Source: Burkholderiaceae bacterium (lineage in GTDB: Bacteria; Pseudomonadota; Gammaproteobacteria; Burkholderiales; Burkholderiaceae_C). Taken from it: a stretch of DNA of 64,000 nt. The DNA is taken from positions 145,728 to 209,727 of the forward strand of contig CAKKRJ010000012.1 in the NCBI GenBank assembly GCA_919902775.1, in the 5' to 3' direction. The position numbers and the translations under genes are program-made. How positions within the stretch are numbered: the stretch's first letter is position 1; every line of letters begins with the position of its first letter. This document shows, in pieces, positions 49,151 through 58,597 of the stretch. The notes beneath the pieces were generated by a model, which saw only the letters and a list, made by a program, of their open reading frames with translations, was not told the DNA's origin and made no database searches.

Positions 49151-51082
49151 TCAAACCGTCTGAAACCGGTCCACTTCAATCCGGGTGGATTCGGCAATGC
49201 GTGACAACTCCATCACCGAAGCGGTGATTTCTTCGGTGGCCGACGCATTGCCTCGGGCGATCATGTCCACACTGGTGAGGTTGGCATTGATCTCATCCAC
49301 CGCCCTGCTTTGCTGCTCCAAAGCCGCCGAAATGCGGCGCAGCATTTCATCGGTTTCCTGAGAGCCAATCTCGATCAGGTTCATGTCTGCGCTGACCGCG
49401 TCCACAGCAGCGACCGCGCGCGCGGTTTCCAAAACAGCTTGCTGCACCAATTGCGCAATTTCCTTGGAGCTTTCCGCACTGTTGACCGCCAGTTTGCCCA
49501 CTTCATCCGCCACCACCGCAAAACCCTTGCCATGCTCGCCGGCACGCGCCGCCTCGATGGCGGCATTGAGCGACAACAGATTGGTTTTGTTGGCGATCTT
49601 TTCAATCACCTCGGTAATCTTGTTGATCTTTTCGGAGTTGACCGCGATGTTGTTGACCACTTCCACCATCTTCTCGATCTTCATCAGACCGTCACGCATC
49701 ACGACCACCGAATGACGTGACTTCTGACTGGCTTGTTCTGTGTTGCGCGACACGTCCAACACCGAGGCCGCCGTCTGACGCACAGCCACCGCCACTTGGC
49801 TGATGGCATGCGTCTGGTTTTGCACGCCGTCCGCAATCTGCCCCACGGCGTGACTGGACTCCGACGCGGCGACAGACACCTGGCGGGCATTGCTGCGAAT
49901 GGCTTGCATCGCATCGCCCAAAGACTTGAGCGATTGGTTCAGGTTGTTCTTGAGTTCGTTCAAATCACCCTGACCTTGTGCGGTCACGCGCACCGCCAGA
50001 TTCCCCTGCGCCACGGCGGCCAAGGTGCGCCCCACATCGCCCAGCATGCCGTCGAGTGCCAGCATGGTTTGCTGGGCTTGCTTGACGGTATGGGCATAGG
50101 CGCCTTGTGCGCTCACTTCCAGGCGCATGGAAAAATGACCCGAGCTCAATGCCCCCATCATCTTGTCCAAGCCGGTCATGGTGCTTTCGATCCGATCGAT
50201 GGCGTCGTTCACCGACGTCTTCATCTCGGCCAGATCGCCACGCAAATCTGCGCTGATTTTTTGGCTGAAATCGCCTGCAGCCACCGCCGTCACCGCCCGG
50301 TTGACTTCACTCACCCCATCGTTGATCGATTGCAACAAGACGTTGACCGAGTCGGCCGTGCGCCCGACCTCATCGCCGGTTTCGCGCTTCAGGCGCATCG
50401 ACAAATCACCCGTGCGCGCGATATCCGACAAACGGGTTTGCATGTTCTGCAAAGGCCGCGCTATGCGCCGCCCAGCAAGCAAGGCAATGAGCAAGCCCAA
50501 CACCACCGCCACCAGCAAGACAATCGCTTGGCTGCTTTGCATGAAGCTCAGCGTCTCGTAGAGTTCGCGCTGCGTTTTTTGCTCGGTCATGCGACTGAGC
50601 GCGCTGCCGCCTTGCAAAGTCACCACCAAATCTTCATACGCCTTGTCAGCGCCCTGCAGCATCATGGCCCCCAAATTCGGGTCCGACGTGGCGGCGTCAT
50701 ACGCGTCACGGACCTTGGCCTCGTAGGCGTCCAGCAAAGCCAACAGTTCTTGGGTTTTAGGGCGCTTGTCGGACTCGTAGGTCCGCTCCATCTCGTCCAT
50801 GAGGGTCAACTGCTCGGCCACCACCTGCTCGGCCTTGGCATCATTTTTGATGCTGATCAGGGCCAGACTGCGGTAAACCGCCGCATGCATGGCATGCACG
50901 CCGGCCTCGGCCTCTTGGGCCATTTTCCCATCCGAAGAGGCCGCGTTGAAGGCCTGGACCAGTCTTTCCAGCTCCGATGTATTGCGGCTGCTGAACAAGC
51001 CAAAAAACACCAGCAACAAAGCAATGACCGCCGGAGCGACCATGATTTTCGCGGCAATACCCCAAGACTTGGAAGAAGACAT
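49151..51082 (-). CDS. methyl-accepting chemotaxis protein
   Basis: 643-residue transmembrane receptor. TM1 at about 12-30, an all-helical ligand domain (four-helix-bundle type) to about 187, TM2 at about 188-210 ([21 protein letters not shown]), HAMP regions ([36 protein letters not shown] and a second set), then the signalling hairpin [32 protein letters not shown]. It would signal to CheW/CheA. No C-terminal CheR-tether pentapeptide is seen. A Cache-domain secreted protein is encoded 61 bases upstream and may be its binding partner. Confidence 0.93.
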   Translation of the reverse strand: MSSSKSWGIAAKIMVAPAVIALLLVFFGLFSSRNTSELERLVQAFNAASSDGKMAQEAEAGVHAMHAAVYRSLALISIKNDAKAEQVVAEQLTLMDEMERTYESDKRPKTQELLALLDAYEAKVRDAYDAATSDPNLGAMMLQGADKAYEDLVVTLQGGSALSRMTEQKTQRELYETLSFMQSSQAIVLLVAVVLGLLIALLAGRRIARPLQNMQTRLSDIARTGDLSMRLKRETGDEVGRTADSVNVLLQSINDGVSEVNRAVTAVAAGDFSQKISADLRGDLAEMKTSVNDAIDRIESTMTGLDKMMGALSSGHFSMRLEVSAQGAYAHTVKQAQQTMLALDGMLGDVGRTLAAVAQGNLAVRVTAQGQGDLNELKNNLNQSLKSLGDAMQAIRSNARQVSVAASESSHAVGQIADGVQNQTHAISQVAVAVRQTAASVLDVSRNTEQASQKSRHSVVVMRDGLMKIEKMVEVVNNIAVNSEKINKITEVIEKIANKTNLLSLNAAIEAARAGEHGKGFAVVADEVGKLAVNSAESSKEIAQLVQQAVLETARAVAAVDAVSADMNLIEIGSQETDEMLRRISAALEQQSRAVDEINANLTSVDMIARGNASATEEITASVMELSRIAESTRIEVDRFQTV

Positions 51083-51143
51083 GCAGTAACCCTAACGCAA
51101 GAAAAAGACCTGCCAAGGCAGGCCCAATTGCCCCCTGAGGGGC

Positions 51144-51605
51144 TTATTTGTAAACACCACCACACACGGCGGTTTCACCCAATTTTTCGCAATACATCTG
51201 CTTGGGCAGCACTTTTTTGGTCAGTGGATCGGTGAATTTGTAGTCTTGCCAGAATTTGCCTTTGGACTTGGCCAACTCCACACGTTCACGCACGAACTCT
51301 TTGCCATCGGGATCTTTCAAACCCATGAGGTCTTTGCCCACTTGTTTGGGGTTTTGGCCGTGCGCCAGGGGAAAGCCTTTCATGTCGTACACCACCAAAT
51401 ACAGATCTTTGCTCACAAAGGTCTTGTTGGGTGCGGTCATTTCCACATAAGCCGCATCACCTTTGGCCTTGATGGCCGCAATGCCCTTGGCCACCATGGC
51501 CACGGCCTCGTCTTTGGTTGCGCGATCTTGCGCGTGCACCAGGGTGGGGGCAGCTGCCAGCACGCAGGCACCGAAAGCAGACATCAGGGAGACAGACAGT
51601 TTCAT
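51144..51605 (-). CDS. periplasmic single-Cache-domain protein
   Basis: 153 residues. The signal peptide ends at about residue 25 (VHA-QDRATKDEA). The remainder is a lone Cache_2-like domain (DAAYVEMTAPNKTFVSKDLYLVVYDMKGFPLAHGQNPKQVGKDL, DPDGKEFVRERVELAKSKGKFWQDYKFTDP) with two C-terminal Cys that may pair. Cache domains bind small organic ligands. No membrane or signalling domain is attached. A good GGAGG lies before the ATG at 51605. It is upstream of the chemoreceptor on the same strand, so it may act as a soluble sensor for it; this is an inference. Confidence 0.8.
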   Translation of the reverse strand: MKLSVSLMSAFGACVLAAAPTLVHAQDRATKDEAVAMVAKGIAAIKAKGDAAYVEMTAPNKTFVSKDLYLVVYDMKGFPLAHGQNPKQVGKDLMGLKDPDGKEFVRERVELAKSKGKFWQDYKFTDPLTKKVLPKQMYCEKLGETAVCGGVYK

Positions 51606-51959
51606 GGGAGGCCTCTTTTCAATCAAAGGGTTCAATGGGAAAGCAAACAGCCCATTTTTCAATGGGCGCATGGGTGTCGTTGACTCATGAAGACAACGCA
51701 TCACCGCGCAGGTGATTTCTTCAAATACAGCCGCGTGATCCTGTGCCATGCGGTGGCGACAAGCCCACAAGGTTCGTCAGCACGACGATGGCACCAGCAT
51801 CGAATTTGTAAAAAAAATCGACATTAATCACAAGATTGACATTATCACGATTTTAAGAAAATTTGATCATTTTATTGATAATTGATGCAGGGATTAACCC
51901 CATCCAAACGCAGCAATCTGAGTCCCTCCGACCTCCGTTTCACCGCAGGGACGCTTCGT
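51606..51959. other. 354-base gap without a gene
   Basis: Region between the Cache-domain gene start and the pgi stop. The centre (about 51805-51890) is very AT-rich and could hold the minus-strand promoter for the Cache-chemoreceptor genes, but no convincing promoter pair was resolved. A small hairpin GCCCATT-N4-AATGGGC is at 51650-51667, in the likely leader of that transcript. No reading frame with family features was found. Confidence 0.5.
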
Positions 51960-53495
51960 TCAATCCCGCAACCGCTGCAGCAAGGCCCCCGTGGAGGCGT
52001 CCAGACCCGCCACATCGCCCGACAGCATGCGCGCATGGATGTCTTTGGCCAGCACCTTGCCCAGCTCCACACCCCATTGGTCAAAACTGTTGAGGCCCCA
52101 CACCGAACCGCTGACAAACACACGGTGCTCCTGCAAGGCGATCAGTGCGCCCAGACTGGCGGGCGTGAGTTCTTCCAGCAGCAAGAACGTGCTGGGCCGG
52201 TTGCCGGTGAAGTGCTTGTGGCCCCCCGCATCCGACTGGCCCAGCATCAGCGCCTGCGCCTGCGCGATCGCGTTGGCCAGCAGCAGTTCGTGGTGGTCTT
52301 TCAACTGGTGCGTGGGCTTTTTCACGGCGATGAACTCCAGCGGCACGGTGTCGGTGCCCTGGTGCAGCATCTGGAAGTAAGCGTGTTGGCCGTTGGTGCC
52401 CGGCTCGCCCCACAACACGGGGGATGTGCCGTAGGGCAGCGCATGGCCGTTGCGGTCCACGCGCTTGCCGTTGCTTTCCATCTCCAGCTGCTGCAAATAG
52501 GCCGGCACCCGGCGCAAGGCGCTGTGATAAGGCGCAATGGAGCGGCTGGTGTAGCCCAGAAAATTGCGGTACCAGACATCCAGCAGGCCCAGACGGACCG
52601 GCAAATTGGCCTTCAGCGGTGCGTTCTGAAAATGCTGGTCCATAGCGTGCGCCCCGGCCAGCAAGTCTTGGAAGCCCTGCGCGCCAATGGCCATTGCCAC
52701 CGGCAAGCCGATGGCCGACCACAGCGAATAGCGCCCCCCCACCCAGTCCCAAAAACCGAACGTGGTGGTGATGCCGAACGCGGCCGCAGCGCCCACGTTG
52801 GTGGTCAGGGCCGCAAAGTGGTGGGCCACATCGGTGCCGCCTTGCGCCTTGAACCAGCCCAGCGCAGAGCGGGCGTTGGTCATGGTCTCGATGGTGGTGA
52901 AGGTTTTGGAGGCGATCAAAAACAAGGTGTTTTCGGCCTTCAGACCCCGCAGCAGCGCCGCCAACTCATGCCCATCCACATTCGACACAAAGTGAAAGCG
53001 TTTGCCCGGAATCACCCTGTCCTGCATGGCCAGCACCGCCATTTGCGGCCCCAGGTCCGAGCCCCCAATGCCAATGTTCACCACATCGGTGATTTGCGCA
53101 TCGGCGCGGACCCGCTCGGCATAGGCCAGCATGGGTTTCAGCGTGCCGTGCACCAGCGCCAGTGGCTCAGCCAGGCTACCTCCCAAAGTGCCTTCGGGCT
53201 GGCGCAGCAGCCAATGCATCACGGCGCGGTCTTCGGTGTGGTTGATGTGCTCACCGCGGAACATCGCATCGCGGTGCGCCGCCAGCCCGGTCTGGCGGGC
53301 CAACTCTTGCAGCAGCGCTTCGGTGGCGGCGTCCACATGGTTTTTGGACAAATCGGCAAACACATGGGGGGCCGCTTGACTCAGGCTGGACGCACGCGCG
53401 GCATCCGCCGCAAACGCAGCGCGCAAATCAAAGCCCGCAAAGCCCTGCGCATGCAGTTGCAGGTTTTTCCAGGCGGGGGTCAAGTCACAACGCAT
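51960..53495 (-). CDS. pgi: glucose-6-phosphate isomerase
   Basis: 511-residue cytoplasmic enzyme interconverting glucose-6-phosphate and fructose-6-phosphate. Family blocks are GIGGSDLGPQMAVLAM, FVSNVDGHELAALL, SKTFTTIETMTNARSALGW, FGFWDWVGGRYSLWSAIGL, and ELGKVLAKDI near the end. Length is at the short end of normal. It lies on the minus strand after tal with a 197-base gap holding a REP-like repeat. Confidence 0.95.
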   Translation of the reverse strand: MRCDLTPAWKNLQLHAQGFAGFDLRAAFAADAARASSLSQAAPHVFADLSKNHVDAATEALLQELARQTGLAAHRDAMFRGEHINHTEDRAVMHWLLRQPEGTLGGSLAEPLALVHGTLKPMLAYAERVRADAQITDVVNIGIGGSDLGPQMAVLAMQDRVIPGKRFHFVSNVDGHELAALLRGLKAENTLFLIASKTFTTIETMTNARSALGWFKAQGGTDVAHHFAALTTNVGAAAAFGITTTFGFWDWVGGRYSLWSAIGLPVAMAIGAQGFQDLLAGAHAMDQHFQNAPLKANLPVRLGLLDVWYRNFLGYTSRSIAPYHSALRRVPAYLQQLEMESNGKRVDRNGHALPYGTSPVLWGEPGTNGQHAYFQMLHQGTDTVPLEFIAVKKPTHQLKDHHELLLANAIAQAQALMLGQSDAGGHKHFTGNRPSTFLLLEELTPASLGALIALQEHRVFVSGSVWGLNSFDQWGVELGKVLAKDIHARMLSGDVAGLDASTGALLQRLRD

Positions 53496-53573
53496 AAAGG
53501 TCTTTCAGGGAGTGGGCGTTTGCAGGGGCTGCAAATTTTTGCAGGTCGGCGGCGCGATCCCACAAGGGTTCGG

Positions 53574-53608
53574 TTTTTTTGTAGGAGGTCGCCCCTGCGG
53601 CCGAAGGC
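53574..53608. repeat. REP-like repeat, degenerate copy between tal and pgi
   Basis: A T-run then TGTAGGAGGTCGCCCCTGCG and GCCGAAGGC, matching the family seen after mrcA with a few changes. The rest of the 197-base tal-pgi gap has no recognised feature. Confidence 0.7.
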
Positions 53609-53692
53609 TGTTCTTTCAAAGGGTCTTTACCTGGCCCACATGTCGGGGCTGAAGCCACCGACCTACGGGGGAGACATGTCGCCAAGCTGGCT

Positions 53693-54640
53693 TCAAGCTT
53701 TCTTCATCAAGTCTTCGAGCTTGACGGCATCGGCGCAGAAGGCACGAATGCCTTCGGCCAGCTTCTCGGTGGCCATCGCATCATTATTCAGCGCCAGGCG
53801 GAAAGCCGCTTCGTCGTAGTGCACGGCGGGCAAGTCCATGCCGTGGGCAGCCTGGGCGTCCAGCGCCAGGGCCAAAGGCGCGTCGGTGGCGGCCAATTGC
53901 GCCAGCAATTCGGGGCTGATGGTCAGCAAGTCGCAACCTGCCAGCGCGGTGATCTGGCCGATGTTGCGGAACGATGCCCCCATGACCTCGGTGGCGATGC
54001 CGTGCTTTTTGTAATGGTTGAAGATGGCCCGCACCGACTGCACGCCGGGGTCGTTGGCACCCGCTTGGGCAGCTTCGTCCCAGGCGGCACCGGCGGTCTT
54101 TTTGTACCAGTCGTAAATGCGGCCCACAAAAGGCGAGATCAGCTGCACTTTGGCCTGACCACAAGCGACGGCCTGACAAAACGCGAACAGCAAGGTCAGG
54201 TTGCAGCGGATGCCTTCGCGCTCCAGTTCAGCGGCAGCCTGAATGCCCTCCCAGGTCGAGGCCACCTTGATCAGCACACGCGCACGGGCGATGCCCTGCG
54301 CCTCATACAAACCCATGATGCGGCGCGCGCGCGCCACGGTGGCGGCGGTGTCAAAGCTCAAGCGGGCATCCACTTCGGTGGAGACACGACCTGGAATGGT
54401 TTTCAGGATCTCGCTGCCAAAGCGGACCAGCAAGTGGTCCATCACCACATCCAGCGGCTGGCCGCGGTGGGCCGCCACGGTTTCGGCCAGCAGGGGGGCG
54501 TATTCGGGCTTTTGCACCGCCTTGAGGATCAACGACGGGTTGGTCGTCGCGTCTTGTGGCTGGAACTGGGCCAACTGCTTGAAGTCGCCGGTATCGGCCA
54601 CCACCGTGGTGAATTGTTTGAGGGCTTCGAGTTGGTTCAT
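53693..54640 (-). CDS. tal: transaldolase
   Basis: 315-residue TalB-type enzyme of the non-oxidative pentose phosphate pathway. The Schiff-base lysine lies in [40 protein letters not shown] and [17 protein letters not shown] are other family blocks. The start [14 protein letters not shown] is chosen since the open frame upstream crosses the shared promoter region. It is divergent from zwf and probably co-regulated with it. Confidence 0.95.
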   Translation of the reverse strand: MNQLEALKQFTTVVADTGDFKQLAQFQPQDATTNPSLILKAVQKPEYAPLLAETVAAHRGQPLDVVMDHLLVRFGSEILKTIPGRVSTEVDARLSFDTAATVARARRIMGLYEAQGIARARVLIKVASTWEGIQAAAELEREGIRCNLTLLFAFCQAVACGQAKVQLISPFVGRIYDWYKKTAGAAWDEAAQAGANDPGVQSVRAIFNHYKKHGIATEVMGASFRNIGQITALAGCDLLTISPELLAQLAATDAPLALALDAQAAHGMDLPAVHYDEAAFRLALNNDAMATEKLAEGIRAFCADAVKLEDLMKKA

Positions 54641-54740
54641 GGCGTTCCGTCCAAGGGGTGAAAAATGGTGAAAGTGGTGCAAATACCGGCGCTACCACAG
54701 CGTGACCACTGAAATAAAGCACCGGACTTTGAAAGTCGGC

Positions 54741-54769
54741 TTGAATTATCTGTGAAACAAAGTTACATT
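54741..54769 (+). promoter_or_regulatory. candidate zwf promoter
   Basis: TTGAAT (54741-54746) and TACATT (54764-54769) at a 17-base spacing, 34 bases before the zwf ATG. The spacer and -10 overlap the candidate operator at 54751-54767. Pattern-based. Confidence 0.5.
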
Positions 54770-54773
54770 ACAA
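54745..54773 (-). promoter_or_regulatory. candidate tal promoter
   Basis: On the minus strand TTGTAA (54773-54768) and GATAAT (54750-54745) with a 17-base spacer. The spacer is exactly the palindromic 17-mer proposed as the operator, so one bound regulator could block both tal and zwf. Pattern-based. Confidence 0.5.
54751..54767. promoter_or_regulatory. candidate HexR-type operator between tal and zwf
   Basis: TGTGAAACAAAGTTACA is a near-palindrome with TGTRA-type half-sites like those of HexR/RpiR regulators of sugar metabolism. A second wider repeat, GTTACAT (54762-54768) with ATGTAAC (54785-54791), overlaps it. The gene after zwf encodes an RpiR-family regulator, the obvious candidate to bind. 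Confidence 0.5.
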
Positions 54774-54802
54774 ATCAATTTTTCATGTAACTCGAAAACA
54801 TC

Positions 54803-56266
54803 ATGGCTTTTGATTTGGTTTTCTTCGGCGGCACAGGCGATCTGGTCTGGCGCAAACTCATGCCCGCCCTGTTTCAGGCCTACCGCCACGACACCTTGCC
54901 CGAAGGTGGTCGCATCATCGGCGTGGGCCGCGATGACCTGACCGACGCGCAATACCGCCAGCAAATCCAGTCGCGCTTTGAGCAGGTCGAAGGGGACAAG
55001 CGCCCCAACCCCGAAGAATTCGCCCGTTTTGCCAGCCTGCTGTGCTACGTGCGCATGGACCTGTCCAAGCCCGAGGCCTACGCGAGCCTGGCGGCGCGCC
55101 TGGCCGAACGCGAAACCGACACCGTGGTGATGTATTTGTCCACCGCGCCCAGTTTGTTCACCACCGTGTGTGAGCAATTGGCCGCCAGTGGGCTGAACAC
55201 GCCCAAGACCCGCATCGTGCTGGAAAAACCGCTGGGCCACGACCTGGCGTCCAATCGCGCCATCAACCTGGCGGTGGGCCAAGTCTTCAAAGAACAACAG
55301 ATCTTCCGCATCGACCACTACCTGGGCAAGCCAGCGGTGCAAAACCTGTTTGCCATGCGCTTTGGCAACGCCCTGTTTGAGCCCCTGTGGCGGCGCGAAC
55401 ACATCGCCAACATCCAGATCACCATGTCCGAAGAGCTGGGTGTGGAAAAACGCGGCGGCTTTTACGAAACCACGGGCGCACTGCGCGACATGGTGCAAAA
55501 CCACGCCTTGCAACTGCTGTGCGCCATCGCCATGGAGCCGCCCATCAACGCCCACGCCGATGCGATCCGCGACGAAAAACTCAAGGTGCTGCGCGCCTTG
55601 AAACGCTGGACGCCCGAAACCCTCAGCCAGCACGTCATCCGTGGCCAATACAGCGCGGGCAGCATCTTCGGCCACGCCGTGCCCGGCTACCGCGATGAGC
55701 AAGGTGTCAGCCCCAGCAGCAGCACCGAAACCTTTGTGGCCTTGCGCACCGAGATCGCCAATTGGCGCTGGGCGGGCGTGCCGTTTTACATCCGCACCGG
55801 CAAACGCATGGCCTCGCGTGAGGCACACATCGAAATCAATTTCCGCCCGACGCCGCACGAAATTTTCAAAAGCCCCGTCGGTCACGCCAACAAACTGGTC
55901 ATCCACCTGCAACCCAAGGACGGGCTGGAACTGCACCTGTTTGCCCAGGGCCAGAGCAAGCGCGGCGAAGGCAGCGGCGGCGCCACCCTGAGCCCGGTGC
56001 ACCTGGACCTGGACTTTGACAAACGCTTTGGCAGCCAGCGCGTGGGCGCTTACGAACGCCTGTTGCTGGACGTGCTCGATGGCCGCCTGAACCTGTTTGT
56101 GCGCAGCGACGAACAAGAAGAAGCCTGGCGCTGGGTCGAACCCATCCTGCAACATTGGAAAAACGACAGCATCGGCCCGCGCCCTTACGCCGCAGGCACC
56201 TGGGGCCCCAGCGCCTCCAGCGCCATGATCGCGCGCGACGGCTTTTGCTGGTCCGAAGAAATTTAA
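54803..56266 (+). CDS. zwf: glucose-6-phosphate 1-dehydrogenase
   Basis: 487-residue NADP-linked enzyme, first step of the oxidative pentose phosphate pathway and the route into the Entner-Doudoroff pathway. The dinucleotide loop reads FFGGTGDLVWRKLMPALF; the active-site RIDHYLGK and LEKPLGHDLASN are intact, as is NFRPTPHEIF. Length is normal. It is followed after 15 bases by the RpiR-type regulator, a common arrangement. Confidence 0.96.
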   Translation: MAFDLVFFGGTGDLVWRKLMPALFQAYRHDTLPEGGRIIGVGRDDLTDAQYRQQIQSRFEQVEGDKRPNPEEFARFASLLCYVRMDLSKPEAYASLAARLAERETDTVVMYLSTAPSLFTTVCEQLAASGLNTPKTRIVLEKPLGHDLASNRAINLAVGQVFKEQQIFRIDHYLGKPAVQNLFAMRFGNALFEPLWRREHIANIQITMSEELGVEKRGGFYETTGALRDMVQNHALQLLCAIAMEPPINAHADAIRDEKLKVLRALKRWTPETLSQHVIRGQYSAGSIFGHAVPGYRDEQGVSPSSSTETFVALRTEIANWRWAGVPFYIRTGKRMASREAHIEINFRPTPHEIFKSPVGHANKLVIHLQPKDGLELHLFAQGQSKRGEGSGGATLSPVHLDLDFDKRFGSQRVGAYERLLLDVLDGRLNLFVRSDEQEEAWRWVEPILQHWKNDSIGPRPYAAGTWGPSASSAMIARDGFCWSEEI

Positions 56267-56281
56267 ACCGGAGACACCCCC

Positions 56282-57127
56282 ATGCTCGAACGAATCAAGG
56301 CGTCATTGCCCTCCTTGGCCCCGGCCGAGCAACGTGTGGGCAAGCTGGTGCTGGCCGACCCCCGGGCCTTTGCCAATTTGCCGGTCACGGAACTGGCCGA
56401 CCGCTCGCATGTGAGCAAACCCACCGTGGTGCGCTTTTGCCGCAGCATGGGTTACGACGGCCTGTCCGACTTCAAACTCAAGCTCGCGGGCAGCGTGAGC
56501 GAGGGGGTGCCGTTCATCCACCGCAGCGTGGACGCGGACGACAAAACCAGCGACATCGCGGTCAAGGTGATTGACAACACCGTGGCGGCCTTCCTGAAGT
56601 ACCGCAACGACGCCAGCTCTTTCGCGCTGGAACACGCGGCGCAAGCCTTGGCGGCCACCCAAAAAACCAACCGCCGCATCGAGTTTTATGGCGTGGGCAA
56701 CTCCGGCATCGTGGCGCAAGACGCGCAGCACAAATTCTTCCGCCTGGGGGTCAATGCCATCGCCTACAGCGACGGCCACATGCAGGTCATGAGCGCCTCC
56801 ATGCTCAGGCCGGGCGACTGTGCCGTGATCATCTCCAACTCGGGCCGCACCCGCGATTTGATGGACGCCTGCGACATCGCCAAAAAGCAAGGGGCCACCA
56901 CCATCGTCATCACCGCCAGCGGCTCACCCCTGGCCAGCGCCGGGCACATCCACCTGACGGCCGACCACCCCGAGGGCTACGACAAATACAGCCCCATGGT
57001 CTCGCGCCTGTTGCACTTGCTCATCATTGACATTCTCGCCACCACCGTGGCCCTGCGCATTGGCGAAGAACTGCAACCCACGCTGCGCGACATGAAAAAC
57101 AACCTGCGCAGCAAGCGCTACACCTGA
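56282..57127 (+). CDS. hexR: RpiR/HexR-family transcriptional regulator
   Basis: 281-residue regulator. The N-terminal HTH_6 domain (LERIKASLPSLAPAEQRVGKLVL, TELADRSHVSKPTVVRFCRSMGYDGLSDFKLKLA) is followed by a SIS sugar-phosphate domain from about residue 125 (RIEFYGVGNSGIVAQDAQHKFFRLG, CAVIISNSGRTRDLMDACDIAK, SAGHIHLTA). HexR-type proteins repress zwf and related genes until they bind KDPG. The name is inferred from family plus position behind zwf; other RpiR members bind other sugar phosphates. Confidence 0.85.
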   Translation: MLERIKASLPSLAPAEQRVGKLVLADPRAFANLPVTELADRSHVSKPTVVRFCRSMGYDGLSDFKLKLAGSVSEGVPFIHRSVDADDKTSDIAVKVIDNTVAAFLKYRNDASSFALEHAAQALAATQKTNRRIEFYGVGNSGIVAQDAQHKFFRLGVNAIAYSDGHMQVMSASMLRPGDCAVIISNSGRTRDLMDACDIAKKQGATTIVITASGSPLASAGHIHLTADHPEGYDKYSPMVSRLLHLLIIDILATTVALRIGEELQPTLRDMKNNLRSKRYT

Positions 57128-57183
57128 ACGCCACTGAACACCACCAAGCGCCACAAGACGCCGTTGGCGGAAGTTGCCGCCAC

Positions 57184-58596
57184 TCAGGCCAGCGCCCAAG
57201 TGATCCGCAAGGCCGTGCCCCGCCCTGCTTTTACCGGGCTGCGCACCTCCAGCAGGGCGCCATGCTGGCTGGCGATTTCTTTCACGATGGCCAGACCCAG
57301 GCCACTGCCCGACACACCCGAAGGCGCGGCCCGGTAAAACCGTTCGAACACATGGGCCTGGTGTTGCGGCGCAATGCCCGGGCCATCGTCTTCCACCTCC
57401 AACCAGCCCTCGCCCACGCGCACCGTGATGTGCGTGCCCTTGGGTCCGTGGTGGATGGCGTTGTCAATCAGGTTGCTCAAGGCCTCGTGCAACAACAGGT
57501 CCACCCCCTGCACCTCGCACTGCGCCACTTGCACCTCCAACCCCAGGTCATCACCGCATTGGTGGGCGCGCATCAAATGCTCTTGCGTGACTTGCCGGGC
57601 CAGCGCCACCAGGTTCACGGTGTGTGGGCTGTGCATTTCGCGCGCGTGCTCGACGCGTGTCATGGCCAGCAGTTGCTCGGTCAACCGCACCGCGTCGTCG
57701 GTGGTTTGGCGCGCGGCCGCCATCAAGGCCTGCGCCTGTTGTGGCTCGGCATTGCGCTGCGCCAGCGCCAGTTGCGTCTTCAATGCGGTGAGCGGGGTGC
57801 GCAGCTGGTGCGCCGCGTTGTCCAGAAAGCGTTTGCGGATGTCGATCAACCGACCCAGGCGGTCCAGGTAGCTGTTCAGGGTCTCGATCAGGGGCCGCAA
57901 TTCACGCGGCAAATCGGGCAATTGAATGGGCGAAAAATCGTCATCGGCCTTTTGCGCCAATTGCTGCCGAAAGGCCTCCAGTGGCCGAATACCGCGCTGC
58001 ACCCCCCAGACCACCAACAGCGCCGCCGCCAGCAACAACAAGCCCTGGCTGCCCAGCGTGTCCCACAAAATGTGCTGAATGAGTTGCTGGCGCGCCTCCA
58101 TGGTTTCGGCCACCGTGATCTTGATGAGCGGGTCACCCAAGGCCGTGTCCTCCATGACGTGCGTGAGCTGCGCCAGGCGCACAGGCAGGTTCTGGTACAC
58201 CCCATCGTCAAACTGCACCAAAGCAAAATACTTCACCGCCGACTGGGTGCGCACAGGCACATCGGGCAAGGCTGCGACACCCGCCAACCACTGCCCGCCC
58301 GGCGTGGTGACTTTGTAAAACAAGCGCGAACCGGTGTGGTTTTCAAACAGATAGCCTGCGGCCTTCATCACGTCCAGCTGCACCCGGCCATCGCGCCACT
58401 CCAGCTCTTCGGCCAAGGTGCGTGCGGCCAGGTACAAGGAACGGTCATACGCCTCGTTGGCCGCCTGCACCGCGTTGCCATAGCCCACCCAGGCGTTGAT
58501 GCCGATCAAGCCGGCCAGCGGCAGCAAGATCCAGCTGAGCAAGCGCCTGCGCAAAGACGCCGCCGCGTGGCCCGGGTGCGATCGGGTCTGCGCCAC
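57184..58596 (-). CDS. tctE: sensor histidine kinase, TctE-like
   Basis: 470-residue membrane kinase. TM1 at about 14-34, a periplasmic sensor region, TM2 at about 185-205 (GLLLLAAALLVVWGVQRG), a HAMP-like linker, the DHp box FLDNAAHQLRTPLTALKTQLAL with the phospho-His, and the ATPase boxes NLIDNAIHHG, VEDDGPGIAP and GSGLGLAIVKEI. Its gene follows the response regulator by one base and lies next to a tctCBA operon, so sensing of tricarboxylates or similar acids is likely, but the ligand is inferred. Confidence 0.9.
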   Translation of the reverse strand: MAQTRSHPGHAAASLRRRLLSWILLPLAGLIGINAWVGYGNAVQAANEAYDRSLYLAARTLAEELEWRDGRVQLDVMKAAGYLFENHTGSRLFYKVTTPGGQWLAGVAALPDVPVRTQSAVKYFALVQFDDGVYQNLPVRLAQLTHVMEDTALGDPLIKITVAETMEARQQLIQHILWDTLGSQGLLLLAAALLVVWGVQRGIRPLEAFRQQLAQKADDDFSPIQLPDLPRELRPLIETLNSYLDRLGRLIDIRKRFLDNAAHQLRTPLTALKTQLALAQRNAEPQQAQALMAAARQTTDDAVRLTEQLLAMTRVEHAREMHSPHTVNLVALARQVTQEHLMRAHQCGDDLGLEVQVAQCEVQGVDLLLHEALSNLIDNAIHHGPKGTHITVRVGEGWLEVEDDGPGIAPQHQAHVFERFYRAAPSGVSGSGLGLAIVKEIASQHGALLEVRSPVKAGRGTALRITWALA

Positions 58597-58597
58597 G

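Noticed and set aside
51805..51890. Flagellar (sigma-28) promoter for the chemoreceptor genes in the AT-rich gap
   Set aside because: No TAAAGTTT/GCCGATAA-type pair could be found on the minus strand.
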